Positions 22,268-29,881 of a stretch of DNA of 32,599 nt are shown one piece after another (position 1 is the first letter of the stretch; every line of letters starts with the position of its first letter). Source of the DNA: an uncultured Oscillibacter sp. Its GTDB lineage: Bacteria > Bacillota > Clostridia > Oscillospirales > Oscillospiraceae. The stretch covers positions 1-32,599 of the forward strand of contig UQUC01000015.1 of assembly GCA_900544105.1 (NCBI GenBank), written 5' to 3'. The translations under genes were made by a program, and so were the position numbers. The notes under the pieces are model-generated. The model made no database searches. It saw only the letters and a list, made by a program, of their open reading frames with translations, and was not told the origin of the DNA.

Positions 22268-23464
22268 TCAGGTTTCCTGCGCCAGCATCCGCTGGGCGAA
22301 CAGGGTGTGGAGCGCCGCGCCGGTGGGGAGAACGTCCTCATTGAACACCACAGCCTCGTTGTGCATGGGCTTGCCGTAGCGGGGGTCCTCCTGCGGCGTT
22401 CCGGCTCCCAGCAGCAGGTAGGCGCAGGGCAGTTCATAGGTGAAGGAGGCGAAGTCCTCGGAGCCCATGCCGCCCTGATCCAGACGGTACACCCGCTCCT
22501 TGCCAGCCAGCTCCTCCGCCCAGCCCGCGACCCGGTCCATCAGGGCGGGATCGTTTACCAGCGGCGGCGCGGAGGCGATCTCCTCCACCTGGGCGCTGCC
22601 CCGGAAGGCCGCCGCCGTGTTTTCCGCGATGACCCGGATGCGCTCCATGATCCGGGCGCTGAGCTCCCGGTCAAAGGTGCGGATGGTGCCCTCCAGCACG
22701 GCCTCCTCCGGGATGATATTGGGGGCCTGTCCCCCCTGGAACCGGCCCACCGTCACCACGGCAGGCTCCTTGGCGGAGATCTCCCGTGCGGTCAGCTCTT
22801 GCAGGGAGAGGTAGATGTGGGCGGCGATGTTGATGGGGTCCACGCCGGTCTCCGGCATGGCCCCGTGGCAGCCGGTGCCCCGGACGGAGACCCGGAACAG
22901 GGTGCAGCCCGCCATGAACGTCCCCCGGCCGCAGAGCACCATGCCGGAGGGAGTGCCGGAGTTGACGTGGAGGGCCAGCGCCGCTTGGGGCGACGGCGCA
23001 TCCTTCAGGACCCCGGCCGCCAGCATGGACTTGGCCCCGGTGAAGCCCTCCTCATCCGGCTGGAACACCAGCCGCACCGTGCCCTTCAAGTCCGATTGAT
23101 GCCGCTTGAGCAAAGCGGCGGCGCCTAGCAGCATGGCGGCGTGCATATCGTGGCCGCAGGCGTGCATAGCGCCGTTTTCCGACTGAAAATCCAGTCCCGT
23201 GGCCTCCCGAACCCGGAGAGCGTCCATGTCCGCCCGGAGCAGCACGCACCGGCCGGTAGCTTCGCCGGTGATGTCCGCCACCACGCCCCCGGCCAGCGGG
23301 CGGGGAGCGTATCCCAGCGCCGTCAGCCGTTCCGTCACATAGGCGGCGGTGCGGGGCAGGGAGGGACCCACCTCCGGGTCCCGGTGCAGAGCGCGGCGAT
23401 CCGTCAGAAGCTGGGGCTTCAGGGCTTCCGCCTCTGCCAGCAGAGCTTTGGTATCCATGGTCAT
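22268..23464 (-). CDS. M20-family amidohydrolase/peptidase
   Basis: A 398-residue metal-dependent hydrolase that removes an acyl or peptide group from an amino acid. Motifs: ALHRDPEVGPSLPRTAAYV near the N-terminus, LRADMDALRV (about 75-84), HACGHDMHAAMLLGAA (about 98-113), the catalytic PDEEGFTGAKSM (about 135-146), an inserted dimerisation domain with GTGCHGAMPETGVDPI, and MGSEDFASF near the C-terminus. It matches the hippurate hydrolase/N-acyl-L-amino-acid amidohydrolase branch. AGGAAGG lies about 10 nt before the ATG at 23464. It is divergent from the GntR gene with 203 nt between starts, and has its own consensus promoter. Substrate not deducible. Confidence 0.92.
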   Translation of the reverse strand: MTMDTKALLAEAEALKPQLLTDRRALHRDPEVGPSLPRTAAYVTERLTALGYAPRPLAGGVVADITGEATGRCVLLRADMDALRVREATGLDFQSENGAMHACGHDMHAAMLLGAAALLKRHQSDLKGTVRLVFQPDEEGFTGAKSMLAAGVLKDAPSPQAALALHVNSGTPSGMVLCGRGTFMAGCTLFRVSVRGTGCHGAMPETGVDPINIAAHIYLSLQELTAREISAKEPAVVTVGRFQGGQAPNIIPEEAVLEGTIRTFDRELSARIMERIRVIAENTAAAFRGSAQVEEIASAPPLVNDPALMDRVAGWAEELAGKERVYRLDQGGMGSEDFASFTYELPCAYLLLGAGTPQEDPRYGKPMHNEAVVFNEDVLPTGAALHTLFAQRMLAQET

Positions 23465-23487
23465 AGCACGTCATCCTTCCTTTGAAC

Positions 23488-23549
23488 TGCGCCGTTTCCG
23501 GCAAGCTTGCAATACGGTTATTATACCGCAGGGAAGGGCGTTGTCAAAC
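23488..23549 (-). promoter_or_regulatory. M20 gene promoter inside a 62-bp repeat (copy A)
   Basis: Minus strand TTGACA (23542-23547) and TATAAT (23520-23525), both perfect, 16 nt apart. The whole 62-bp block recurs at 28701-28762 with 9 differences. Confidence 0.82.
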
Positions 23550-23587
23550 ACCGCCGGAGAAAAAACGGAGCTGCCCAAACATCTTCT

Positions 23588-23622
23588 TTGTTTTTCTTGT
23601 ATGGGTATGGTAGAATACAAGA
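23588..23622 (+). promoter_or_regulatory. GntR-gene promoter with embedded operator
   Basis: TTGTTT (23588-23593) and TAGAAT (23611-23616), 17 nt apart, with TGG before the -10. The inverted repeat TCTTGTAT (23595-23602) / ATACAAGA (23615-23622) lies over the spacer and -10, as expected for autorepression. A related half site, CTTGTAATAC, overlaps the -35 of the dehydratase operon at 24577. Confidence 0.65.
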
Positions 23623-23667
23623 GAAACAGAACACACGAGGGGACCTTTTCTCTAAAAGGAGCGAATG

Positions 23668-24378
23668 ATGGCAGGGCTGACCAATATTAAAAACCAGGCG
23701 CTGACAGAGCGCATTGAGGACCATCTTTTCCAGTATATTCTGGATGAACGTCTGGCGGTGGGCGCAAAGCTGCCCAATGAATATGAGCTGGCGGACCGGT
23801 TCGGCGTCAGCCGGGGAACGATCCGGGAAGCGGTGAAGCTGCTGGTATCCCGTGGAGTTTTGCGGGTCAAGCACGGCTCCGGTACCTATGTGGCGTCCCT
23901 GATGCCGCTGAAAGCCGACCCTCTGGGCCTGGACGCCATTGAGGACCGGATCCAGCTGGCGCTGGACCTGACGGACGTGCGGCTGATGCTGGAGCCGGCG
24001 ATCGCGGAGCTGGCCGCCCGGAACCGCACAGAGGAGGAGGCCCAACGGCTGACGGAGTACTGCGACGCTGTACGGAAAAGGATTCAGGCGGGGGAGGATT
24101 ACCTGATCGAGGATATGCGGTTTCACTGGTATCTTGCAAAATGCTCTCACAACATGGTGGTAGAGCCGCTGATGCCGATTATTGACGCAGCGGTGGTCTC
24201 CATCGCCAATATCACCCGCAAGGAGCTGCTGACCGCGACGGTCGATACCCACCAGGAGATCCTCAGCGGCGTTCTGGATCAGGACCCGCAGGCAGCCCGG
24301 GCAGCCATGGCCCTGCATCTGGAGATGAACCGGATCGTGATCAAGCACGCGAAGGAGCGGTCAGAGAAAACAAAATAA
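23668..24378 (+). CDS. GntR-family (FadR/FCD) transcription regulator
   Basis: A 236-residue repressor-type regulator. The winged helix spans about residues 10-75, with the GntR signature PNEYELADRFGVSRGTIREA + VKLLVSRGVL. The FCD effector domain follows (LDLTDVRLMLEPAIAELAAR, then MRFHWYLAKCSHNMVVEPLM and DTHQEILSGVLDQDP + QAARAAMALHLEM), with the Asp/His metal or ligand residues of the family. AAGGAG lies 6 nt before the ATG at 23668, which is preferred over the ATG three bases upstream. It precedes the sugar-acid operon, whose intermediates (aldonates or 2-keto-3-deoxy acids) are the likely effectors; this is inference. Confidence 0.9.
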   Translation: MAGLTNIKNQALTERIEDHLFQYILDERLAVGAKLPNEYELADRFGVSRGTIREAVKLLVSRGVLRVKHGSGTYVASLMPLKADPLGLDAIEDRIQLALDLTDVRLMLEPAIAELAARNRTEEEAQRLTEYCDAVRKRIQAGEDYLIEDMRFHWYLAKCSHNMVVEPLMPIIDAAVVSIANITRKELLTATVDTHQEILSGVLDQDPQAARAAMALHLEMNRIVIKHAKERSEKTK

Positions 24379-24434
24379 TATCTTGGAAAGCTGTTTTGGG
24401 ATGTGCGCTCCTGAGGCGGCTTTCTTTTTTAGCC

Positions 24435-24456
24435 AAAGTCATCGGATGACTTTTTC
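24435..24456 (+). terminator. Terminator after the GntR gene
   Basis: AAAGTCAT / ATGACTTT with a CGG loop, followed by TTC. A looser stem (GAAAGC ... GCTTTC then TTTTTT) lies just before it at about 24386-24430. Confidence 0.6.
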
Positions 24457-24577
24457 TTGACCTTCCTCGAAAAAATCAGACTTTTTAACGAAAATCCATT
24501 GCATCTTTACGACTTTTCTCCGAATTATGCAAATTTTAAAAAATTTTTGTAAAAAAGTAGAAAGCGTTTTTGACGAC

Positions 24578-24606
24578 TTGTAATACCTCTTTCGAGATTT
24601 TATAAT
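24578..24606 (+). promoter_or_regulatory. Promoter of the dehydratase-permease-aldolase operon
   Basis: TTGTAA (24578-24583) and TATAAT (24601-24606), 17 nt apart, about 85 nt before the ATG. The 24540-24577 flank is A/T-rich. The CTTGTA part matches the GntR half site. Confidence 0.72.
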
Positions 24607-24695
24607 GCAGGCAGATAGCAAAAAAGGGAACAGCCGGCGCTCCCGCATTGCGCAACTACAAAATCTGATATACGGAATACAGGAGGAACTGCCTT

Positions 24696-26378
24696 ATGTA
24701 CCGCAGTGAACATATTTTGAAGGGCCTGAGCAACCAGTACTACCGCGCCACCTACAAGTCCATGGGCTTTACCACCGATGATCTGAAGCGGCCCATCATC
24801 GGCATCGCCAACGCGTGGAGCGAATGTGTTCCCGGCCACTACAACCTGCGTCAGGTCGCTCAGCGGGTGAAGGACGGCATCTACCGGGCCGGCGGCACCC
24901 CCATTGAGTTCGGCGTGATCGGCGGCTGCGACGGCATGGGCCAGGGACATGACGGTATGCACTTCATCATGCCCTCCCGTGAGCTGATCGCCAACTCCAT
25001 CGAGTCCATGGCCCAGATCAATCTGTTTGACGGCCTGGTGCTGCTGGGAAGCTGCGACAAGATCGTTCCCGGTATGCTGATGGCTGCCGCCCGTCTGGAT
25101 ATTCCCTGCATTTTCCTGCCCGGCGGCCCCATGGAGGGCGGCGTGGAGTTCGATGGCCGTCAGGCCGACCAGACCTCCAGCACCGAGGCTTACGGTATGC
25201 TCTCCGCCGGTAAGATCACCGAGGAGGAATACGTCTCCCTGGAAAATACGGCCTGCCCCGGCTGCGGCTCCTGCTCCTATCTGGGCACCGCCAACACCAT
25301 GTGCGCGCTGGCTGAGGCCATGGGCATGACTTTGCCGGACGGCGGCACAGCCCCCGCCACCTCTTCCATTCGGATGATGAAGGCGGAGGAGACCGGCGTG
25401 AAGATCATGGAGCTGGTGGAGAAGAATATCACCTCCCGCCAGATCATCACCGACAGCTCTATCCGCAACGCCATCAAAGCCTGCCTCGCTATGAGCGGCT
25501 CCACCAACGCCGTCATGCATCTCACGGCCATCGCTTATGAGGCGGAGCTGGGCATCAAGGTGCTGGACGAGTTCGACACCCTCTCCGATACCACGCCTCA
25601 GCTGGCCAAGATGAACCCCTCCTGCAAGTACAGCATTGTGGACTTCTATCGGGACGGCGGCGTGCCCCGCCTGATGGAAAACCTCCAGTCCATGCTGGAG
25701 ACGGACGTTATGACCGTCACCGCCCATACGATGGCGGAGAATATCCGTGACCACAAGTACCTCTATCCTGCCACGGGCCTTGTCAATCACACGCTGGACG
25801 ATCCCTTCGGCTACACCGGCGGCGTGGCGGTGCTGCGGGGCAATCTGGCTCCCGACACCGGCATCACCAAGCCCGGCGCCTTCGACAAGAGCCTGCATCA
25901 CTTCAAGGGCGAGGCCATCTGCTTCGACTCCGAGGAGGCCGCAGAGGAGGCTATTCTGGCCGGTAAGGTCCACGATGGGCATGTGGTGGTCATCCGCTAT
26001 GAGGGACCCAAGGGTGGCCCCGGTATGCGCGAGATGTACAAGGCTATGAAGTACCTCTATGGCCGCGGCCTGGCCAAGACCACCGCTCTGATCACCGATG
26101 GCCGGTTCTCCGGCACCAACAACGGCTGCTTTGTGGGCCATATCTCTCCCGAAGCCGCCGAGGGCGGTCCCATCGCCATCGTCCATGACGGCGATCTGGT
26201 GGAGATCGACGTGGACAGCAAGAAGCTGGAGCTGCTGGTGCCCCAGGAGGAGATCGAGGCCCGTCTGAAGCAGTGGAAGCGCCCCGAACCCAAGTTCAAG
26301 AAGGGCTGGCTGGGCCTGTACTGCAAGCTGGCTGCCTCCGGCTCCGAGGGCGGCGTGATGAAGTTCGACCATCTGTAA
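24696..26378 (+). CDS. IlvD/Edd-family dehydratase, probably sugar-acid dehydratase
   Basis: A 560-residue iron-sulfur dehydratase. Markers are ANAWSECVPGHYNLR (about 37-51), GSCDKIVPGM (about 121-130), CPGCGSCSYLGTANTMCALA (about 187-206), GGVAVLRGNLAPD, VIRYEGPKGGPGMREM and ALITDGRFSGTNNG. It is full-length. Sequence alone would permit dihydroxy-acid dehydratase of branched-chain amino-acid synthesis, but no ilv or leu gene is near. It is followed by a gluconate-type permease and a DapA-type aldolase behind a GntR regulator. That set fits dehydration of an aldonic acid (gluconate, galactonate or a pentonate) to a 2-keto-3-deoxy acid. The role is inference; the family is firm. GGAGGAA stands before the ATG. 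Confidence 0.88.
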   Translation: MYRSEHILKGLSNQYYRATYKSMGFTTDDLKRPIIGIANAWSECVPGHYNLRQVAQRVKDGIYRAGGTPIEFGVIGGCDGMGQGHDGMHFIMPSRELIANSIESMAQINLFDGLVLLGSCDKIVPGMLMAAARLDIPCIFLPGGPMEGGVEFDGRQADQTSSTEAYGMLSAGKITEEEYVSLENTACPGCGSCSYLGTANTMCALAEAMGMTLPDGGTAPATSSIRMMKAEETGVKIMELVEKNITSRQIITDSSIRNAIKACLAMSGSTNAVMHLTAIAYEAELGIKVLDEFDTLSDTTPQLAKMNPSCKYSIVDFYRDGGVPRLMENLQSMLETDVMTVTAHTMAENIRDHKYLYPATGLVNHTLDDPFGYTGGVAVLRGNLAPDTGITKPGAFDKSLHHFKGEAICFDSEEAAEEAILAGKVHDGHVVVIRYEGPKGGPGMREMYKAMKYLYGRGLAKTTALITDGRFSGTNNGCFVGHISPEAAEGGPIAIVHDGDLVEIDVDSKKLELLVPQEEIEARLKQWKRPEPKFKKGWLGLYCKLAASGSEGGVMKFDHL

Positions 26379-26400
26379 TTTGAATTAGGAGGAACCGACT

Positions 26401-27678
26401 ATGGATGGAGTTACCGTTTCTGTTCTGGGCGCGTTGGTGGCCCTTGCCGTCGCCATTGTGCTGATCCTGAAAAAAGTACAGCCCACCTATGCCATGATCT
26501 TCGGCGCCGTGATCGGCGGTCTGGTAGGCGGCGCCGGGCTCACCGGCACAGTTAGCTTTATCATCTCCGGCACGCAGGGCATCGTCTCCGCGATCATCCG
26601 TATCGTTACAGCAGGTATTCTGGCCGGCGCGCTCATTGAGAGCGGTGCGGCTGAACGCATTGCCGAATCTATCATCAACAAGATGGGTGCCAAGCGGAGC
26701 CTGATCGCCGTCACGCTGGCCACATGGCTGCTGACCACCGTGGGCGTGTTCGGCGACGTGGCCTGCATCACCGTGGCTCCCATTGCTCTGCAAATGGCCC
26801 GCCGGGCGGGTTATCACAAGATGGGCGTGCTGATGGCGCAGCTGGGCGCCGTCCGTGCAGGCAACGTCATGAGCCCCAACCCCAATGCCATCGCGGCCGC
26901 CGAGGCCTTTAATCTGCCCCTGACCTCCATTATCGCCGTGGGCATCATCCCCGCCGTCACCGCGCTGATCGTGACCTCTCTGCTGGCAAAGCGCCTGTCT
27001 ATGCGGGGCACGGAGATCACCGAGGCTGACATCGGCGGCGAAGCCGCGCAGCATAAGGACCTGCCTCCCCTGTGGGCGGCGCTCAGCGGACCCGTTGTCA
27101 CCATCGCCATCTTGCTGCTGCGTCCCATTGCCGGGATCACCATCGATCCCCTGATCGCCCTGCCGGTAGGCGGCATCGTGGGCGCTATCGCCATGGGCAA
27201 GGCCCGGGACATGGGCCACTACTTCAATGCCGGCCTCGCCAAGATGAGCGGCGTTGCCATGCTGCTGGTCGGCACCGGCGCTCTGTCCGGCATCATCTCC
27301 AACTCCGGATTGAAGGACGTGATCATTTCCTTCATTGAGACCCTTGGCCTGCCCGGATTCATGCTGGCCCCCATCTCCGGTATGCTGATGGGCGCGGCCA
27401 CCGCCTCCGCCACAGCCGGTACGACCCTTGCCAGCCAGATCTTTGGGCCTACCGTGGTGGCCAGCGGCGTAGCACCTCTGGCGGCTGCCGCCATGACCCA
27501 CGCGAGCTGCTTCGTCTTTGACGGTCTGCCTCACGGCTCCTTCTTCCATGTCAGCGCCGGCGGCGTCAACATGGAGATCAGCGAGCGGCTGAAGCTGTTG
27601 GGCTATGAGGCCATCAACGGCCTTGCTATGATGGCCGTCAGCACACTGGTATTCGGTGTACTGAAGCTGGCCGGCTGA
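26401..27678 (+). CDS. GntP-family gluconate/sugar-acid:proton symporter
   Basis: A 425-residue permease of the GntP family, with about 12 hydrophobic segments from residue 5 to the C-terminus. Family-type motifs include TAGILAGALIESGAAERIAE (about 70-89), VGVFGDVACITVAPIALQ (about 117-134), GAVRAGNVMSPNPNAIAAAE (about 148-167) and the C-terminal AAAMTHASCFVFDGLPHGSF. Members carry gluconate or related hydroxy acids into the cell. It lies 22 nt after the dehydratase and 14 nt before the aldolase, so it probably imports their substrate. GAGGA precedes the ATG. Confidence 0.9.
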   Translation: MDGVTVSVLGALVALAVAIVLILKKVQPTYAMIFGAVIGGLVGGAGLTGTVSFIISGTQGIVSAIIRIVTAGILAGALIESGAAERIAESIINKMGAKRSLIAVTLATWLLTTVGVFGDVACITVAPIALQMARRAGYHKMGVLMAQLGAVRAGNVMSPNPNAIAAAEAFNLPLTSIIAVGIIPAVTALIVTSLLAKRLSMRGTEITEADIGGEAAQHKDLPPLWAALSGPVVTIAILLLRPIAGITIDPLIALPVGGIVGAIAMGKARDMGHYFNAGLAKMSGVAMLLVGTGALSGIISNSGLKDVIISFIETLGLPGFMLAPISGMLMGAATASATAGTTLASQIFGPTVVASGVAPLAAAAMTHASCFVFDGLPHGSFFHVSAGGVNMEISERLKLLGYEAINGLAMMAVSTLVFGVLKLAG

Positions 27679-27692
27679 CCGGGAGGATTTCT

Positions 27693-28592
27693 ATGGCAAA
27701 GATCATCGCGCCTGTTGTCACGATCTTCAACCAAGAGGAAAAGCCCGACTACGCAGGCAACAAAAAAGTCATTGATTTCCTGATCGAGGGCGGTCTGGAC
27801 GGCATTCTTGTGCTGGGCTCCGCCGGAGAGTTCCCGGATCTGAACGAGCAGGAGCGTCTGGACTTCTTCCGCTTCTATGCGGAGTATGTCAACGGACGGG
27901 TGGAGCTGCTGGCCGGTACCGGCTGCATCCGCTACGCCGATACGCTGGCCCTGTCCAACGCGGTGTATGAGCTGGGCTACACGCCCATGGTCATCAGCCC
28001 CTACTATTTTGAGATGGATCAGGAAAAGCTGTTCGTCTACTATGACCGTCTGGCCAAGGATGTGAAGGGGGACCTGTATCTTTACAACTTCCCGCCCCGC
28101 ACCGGACATTCCATCGCCCCGGAGACGATCCGTCGTCTGATCGATGCGAACCCCAACATCATCGGACTGAAGGATTCCGTGTCCACCCCCGGCCACACCA
28201 ATATGGTGTGCCGGGCGGTAGAGGGGAAGCCCTTCACCGTTTACTCCGGCTTTGACGACCAGTTCCTCAGCAACATCGCCAACAACGGGGGCGGCGGGTG
28301 CATCGGCGCGCTGTCTATCATCGTGCCGGAGATCTGGAGCGGTCTGGTGAAGGCTGCCAACGAAAAGGACTTTGATCGCACCTTCGCCCTGTACCACCTG
28401 ATCCAGAAGCTGATGCCCATTTACGATATGGACACCAATTGCTCTCTGATCCTCAAAAAGCTGCTGGTGCACCGGGGACTGGAGATCAGCGACCGGGCCG
28501 TTTGCCCCTTCAACCAGATGAACGCCGCCATCTATCAGAGCGCCGCGGACCTGCTGGACAGCGTGTTGGCTGAATACCAGTCCATGCGTTGA
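27693..28592 (+). CDS. DapA-family aldolase/dehydratase (likely 2-keto-3-deoxy sugar-acid aldolase)
   Basis: A 299-residue (beta/alpha)8 class I aldolase. GSAGEFPDLNEQER (about residues 43-56) is the GxxGE substrate site, YLYNFPPRTGH (about 131-141) has the catalytic Tyr, and NIIGLKDSVSTPGHTN (about 154-169) has the Schiff-base Lys. Dihydrodipicolinate synthase has the same frame, but the genes beside it (dehydratase and gluconate-type permease) point to cleavage of a 2-keto-3-deoxy acid into pyruvate and an aldehyde. The gene closes the operon, followed by a strong terminator. AGGA-type site before the ATG. Confidence 0.88.
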   Translation: MAKIIAPVVTIFNQEEKPDYAGNKKVIDFLIEGGLDGILVLGSAGEFPDLNEQERLDFFRFYAEYVNGRVELLAGTGCIRYADTLALSNAVYELGYTPMVISPYYFEMDQEKLFVYYDRLAKDVKGDLYLYNFPPRTGHSIAPETIRRLIDANPNIIGLKDSVSTPGHTNMVCRAVEGKPFTVYSGFDDQFLSNIANNGGGGCIGALSIIVPEIWSGLVKAANEKDFDRTFALYHLIQKLMPIYDMDTNCSLILKKLLVHRGLEISDRAVCPFNQMNAAIYQSAADLLDSVLAEYQSMR

Positions 28593-28649
28593 CAGGGAAA
28601 CCGATTTGAGGTTGGCCCCTCAACCGGCAAATACAATAACAGTAAAAGG

Positions 28650-28683
28650 GCAGGGCCGGACAGAAATTTCTGTCCGGCCCTGC
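28650..28683 (+). terminator. Terminator of the sugar-acid operon
   Basis: GCAGGGCCGGACAGAAA pairs perfectly with TTTCTGTCCGGCCCTGC (17 bp), followed by TTGCTGTGTTTCTCTTTT. Confidence 0.8.
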
Positions 28684-28700
28684 TTGCTGTGTTTCTCTTT

Positions 28701-28762
28701 TGCGCCGTTTCCGGCAAATTCACAATACGGTCATTGTACCGCAGGGCGGGGCGTTGTCCAAC
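28701..28762 (-). repeat. 62-bp repeat, copy B, containing a promoter-like pair
   Basis: Differs from 23488-23549 at 9 of 62 positions. On the minus strand TTGGAC and TACAAT occupy the places of TTGACA and TATAAT with the same 16-nt spacing. No minus-strand gene lies within several kb downstream, so any RNA from it would be antisense to the aldolase gene. Confidence 0.7.
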
Positions 28763-28769
28763 TCGGGCA

Positions 28770-28798
28770 TTGTGAAACACCGCGATTTGTGGTAAATT
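28770..28798 (+). promoter_or_regulatory. Promoter of the thioesterase gene
   Basis: TTGTGA (28770-28775) and TAAATT (28793-28798), 17 nt apart, about 32 nt before the ATG. Confidence 0.6.
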
Positions 28799-28830
28799 AA
28801 GTTCATAAAACAACGGAAAGAGGAATACAC

Positions 28831-29580
28831 ATGAAGGATTTCCGGCAGGAATTATATAAAAACGGTTACTTCCGGCAGGAGGAGCTGTGCTTTGCCGACT
28901 GCGACCGGTATCAGCGGGTAAGGGTCTCCGGCCTTTTGAACAAGGCGGCTGCCTACGCGGGGTATGACTACAACGCCCGGGGCCTGACCCATGACGTGCT
29001 GTTTGAAATGGGGGAGGTATTCCTGCTCTCACGGCTGGCCATGCGCATCCACCGGATCCCCATGGCGGGGGATGTGCTGGACATCGCCACCTACGAAAAC
29101 GGGGTCAAGGGCGCCCATATGCAGCGGGTCTACGAGATGAAGGATCAGACCGGTGAGGTGCGGGTGTCGGTGAAAAGCGACTGGATCCTGGTGAACCCCG
29201 CCACCCGGAAGATCATGCGGCCCTCCGCCTTTACCGCCAAGTCCATACAGACCTGCGACCGGGTCATCGACTGCCCGGACCCGAAAAAGCTCCTGCTGCC
29301 CCACGAGGGGGTGGAGGAACTGGGGACCCGGCAGGTGGTCTGGTCCGATCTGGACGGCAACGGCCACCTTTACAGCGCCAACTACGGCGACATTATCTGG
29401 GACTACCTGCCCCGTGACTTACAGGAGCGGACGCCCCGGGAATTCTACATCAATTACAACCACGAGGCCACCCTTGGCGAAACGCTGCGTCTGGTGGGCT
29501 TCCGGAACGGGGACGGCAGCTATCTCATGGAGGCCCTCGGCCCGGACGCCGCCTGCTTCACCGCCCTGTGCGTGTTTTAA
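28831..29580 (+). CDS. Acyl-ACP thioesterase family protein
   Basis: A 249-residue cytoplasmic hydrolase releasing fatty acids from acyl-ACP. Two hotdog domains: the first with VSGLLNKAAAYAGYDYNARG and VFLLSRLAMRIHRIPMAGD (about 30-90) and KSDWILVNPATRKIMRPSAF (about 114-133), the second with VVWSDLDGNGHLYSANYGDI (about 169-188), whose DxNGHxxxxxY is the catalytic Asp/Asn/His region of the FatA/FatB-like family. Length is typical of the bacterial members. It stands as a single gene with its own promoter; AGAGGA is 7 nt before the ATG. It probably sets acyl-chain supply. Confidence 0.9.
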   Translation: MKDFRQELYKNGYFRQEELCFADCDRYQRVRVSGLLNKAAAYAGYDYNARGLTHDVLFEMGEVFLLSRLAMRIHRIPMAGDVLDIATYENGVKGAHMQRVYEMKDQTGEVRVSVKSDWILVNPATRKIMRPSAFTAKSIQTCDRVIDCPDPKKLLLPHEGVEELGTRQVVWSDLDGNGHLYSANYGDIIWDYLPRDLQERTPREFYINYNHEATLGETLRLVGFRNGDGSYLMEALGPDAACFTALCVF

Positions 29581-29667
29581 TTCAAAATCCTTACTGCGAG
29601 GACAAATGTTTCTAGTAGGAACGCATAATGTTCTTGCGTTTTGCGGCGATACCCGATATCATGTTAT

Positions 29668-29673
29668 TATAAT
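29668..29673 (+). promoter_or_regulatory. -10 element before the structured leader
   Basis: A perfect TATAAT at 29668-29673 without a good -35 at 17 nt (TTGCGG at 29641 would need 21). It could start the leader that follows. A weak terminator-like stem AACGCA / TGCGTT (29620-29640) ends the preceding gene's transcript. Confidence 0.45.
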
Positions 29674-29692
29674 AAGTAATACCATTGGGGCG

Positions 29693-29881
29693 TTTGCACC
29701 GCAAAGGTGATGTCAAGCGGGCCTGCCGCCTATCTCTTACAAGTGAATAGGCGCTGGGGGTGCGGTGCGGAAACCGGCGCACCCCCTATTCAAACTGCGG
29801 TCAGCCCCCTGAGAGCTGTGTCGGAATCGGGAGGAACGAACGAGGGGAGAAGCGATCGGCTGCGGAAGAAAGGAGAGGCGC
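29693..29881 (+). ncRNA. Structured 5' leader, unclassified
   Basis: About 190 nt precede the metallophosphatase. The stems are TTTGC-ACC-GCAAA (29693-29705), CGCCTAT / ATAGGCG (29727-29733, 29747-29753) and GGGGGTGCG / CGCACCCCC (29756-29764, 29778-29786). TGAATA (29744-29749) can pair instead with TATTCA (29787-29792), and a later AGCCCCCTGA can pair with the GGGGGT arm. The alternative pairings are mutually exclusive. It matches no riboswitch class I know by eye. Confidence 0.5.

Noticed and set aside
24600..26372. A long minus-strand frame (590 residues) opposite the dehydratase
   Set aside because: Antisense shadow of a strongly conserved gene with high third-position G+C; composition rich in Gly, His and Leu as expected for a mirror frame.
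24696..26378. Simple assignment as ilvD of branched-chain amino-acid synthesis
   Set aside because: The sequence permits it but the regulator, permease and aldolase around it argue for sugar-acid breakdown, so no gene symbol is given.
29693..29881. A known riboswitch (purine, SAM, c-di-GMP, ZTP) or 6S RNA
   Set aside because: None of the conserved core sequences I know for these classes is present.
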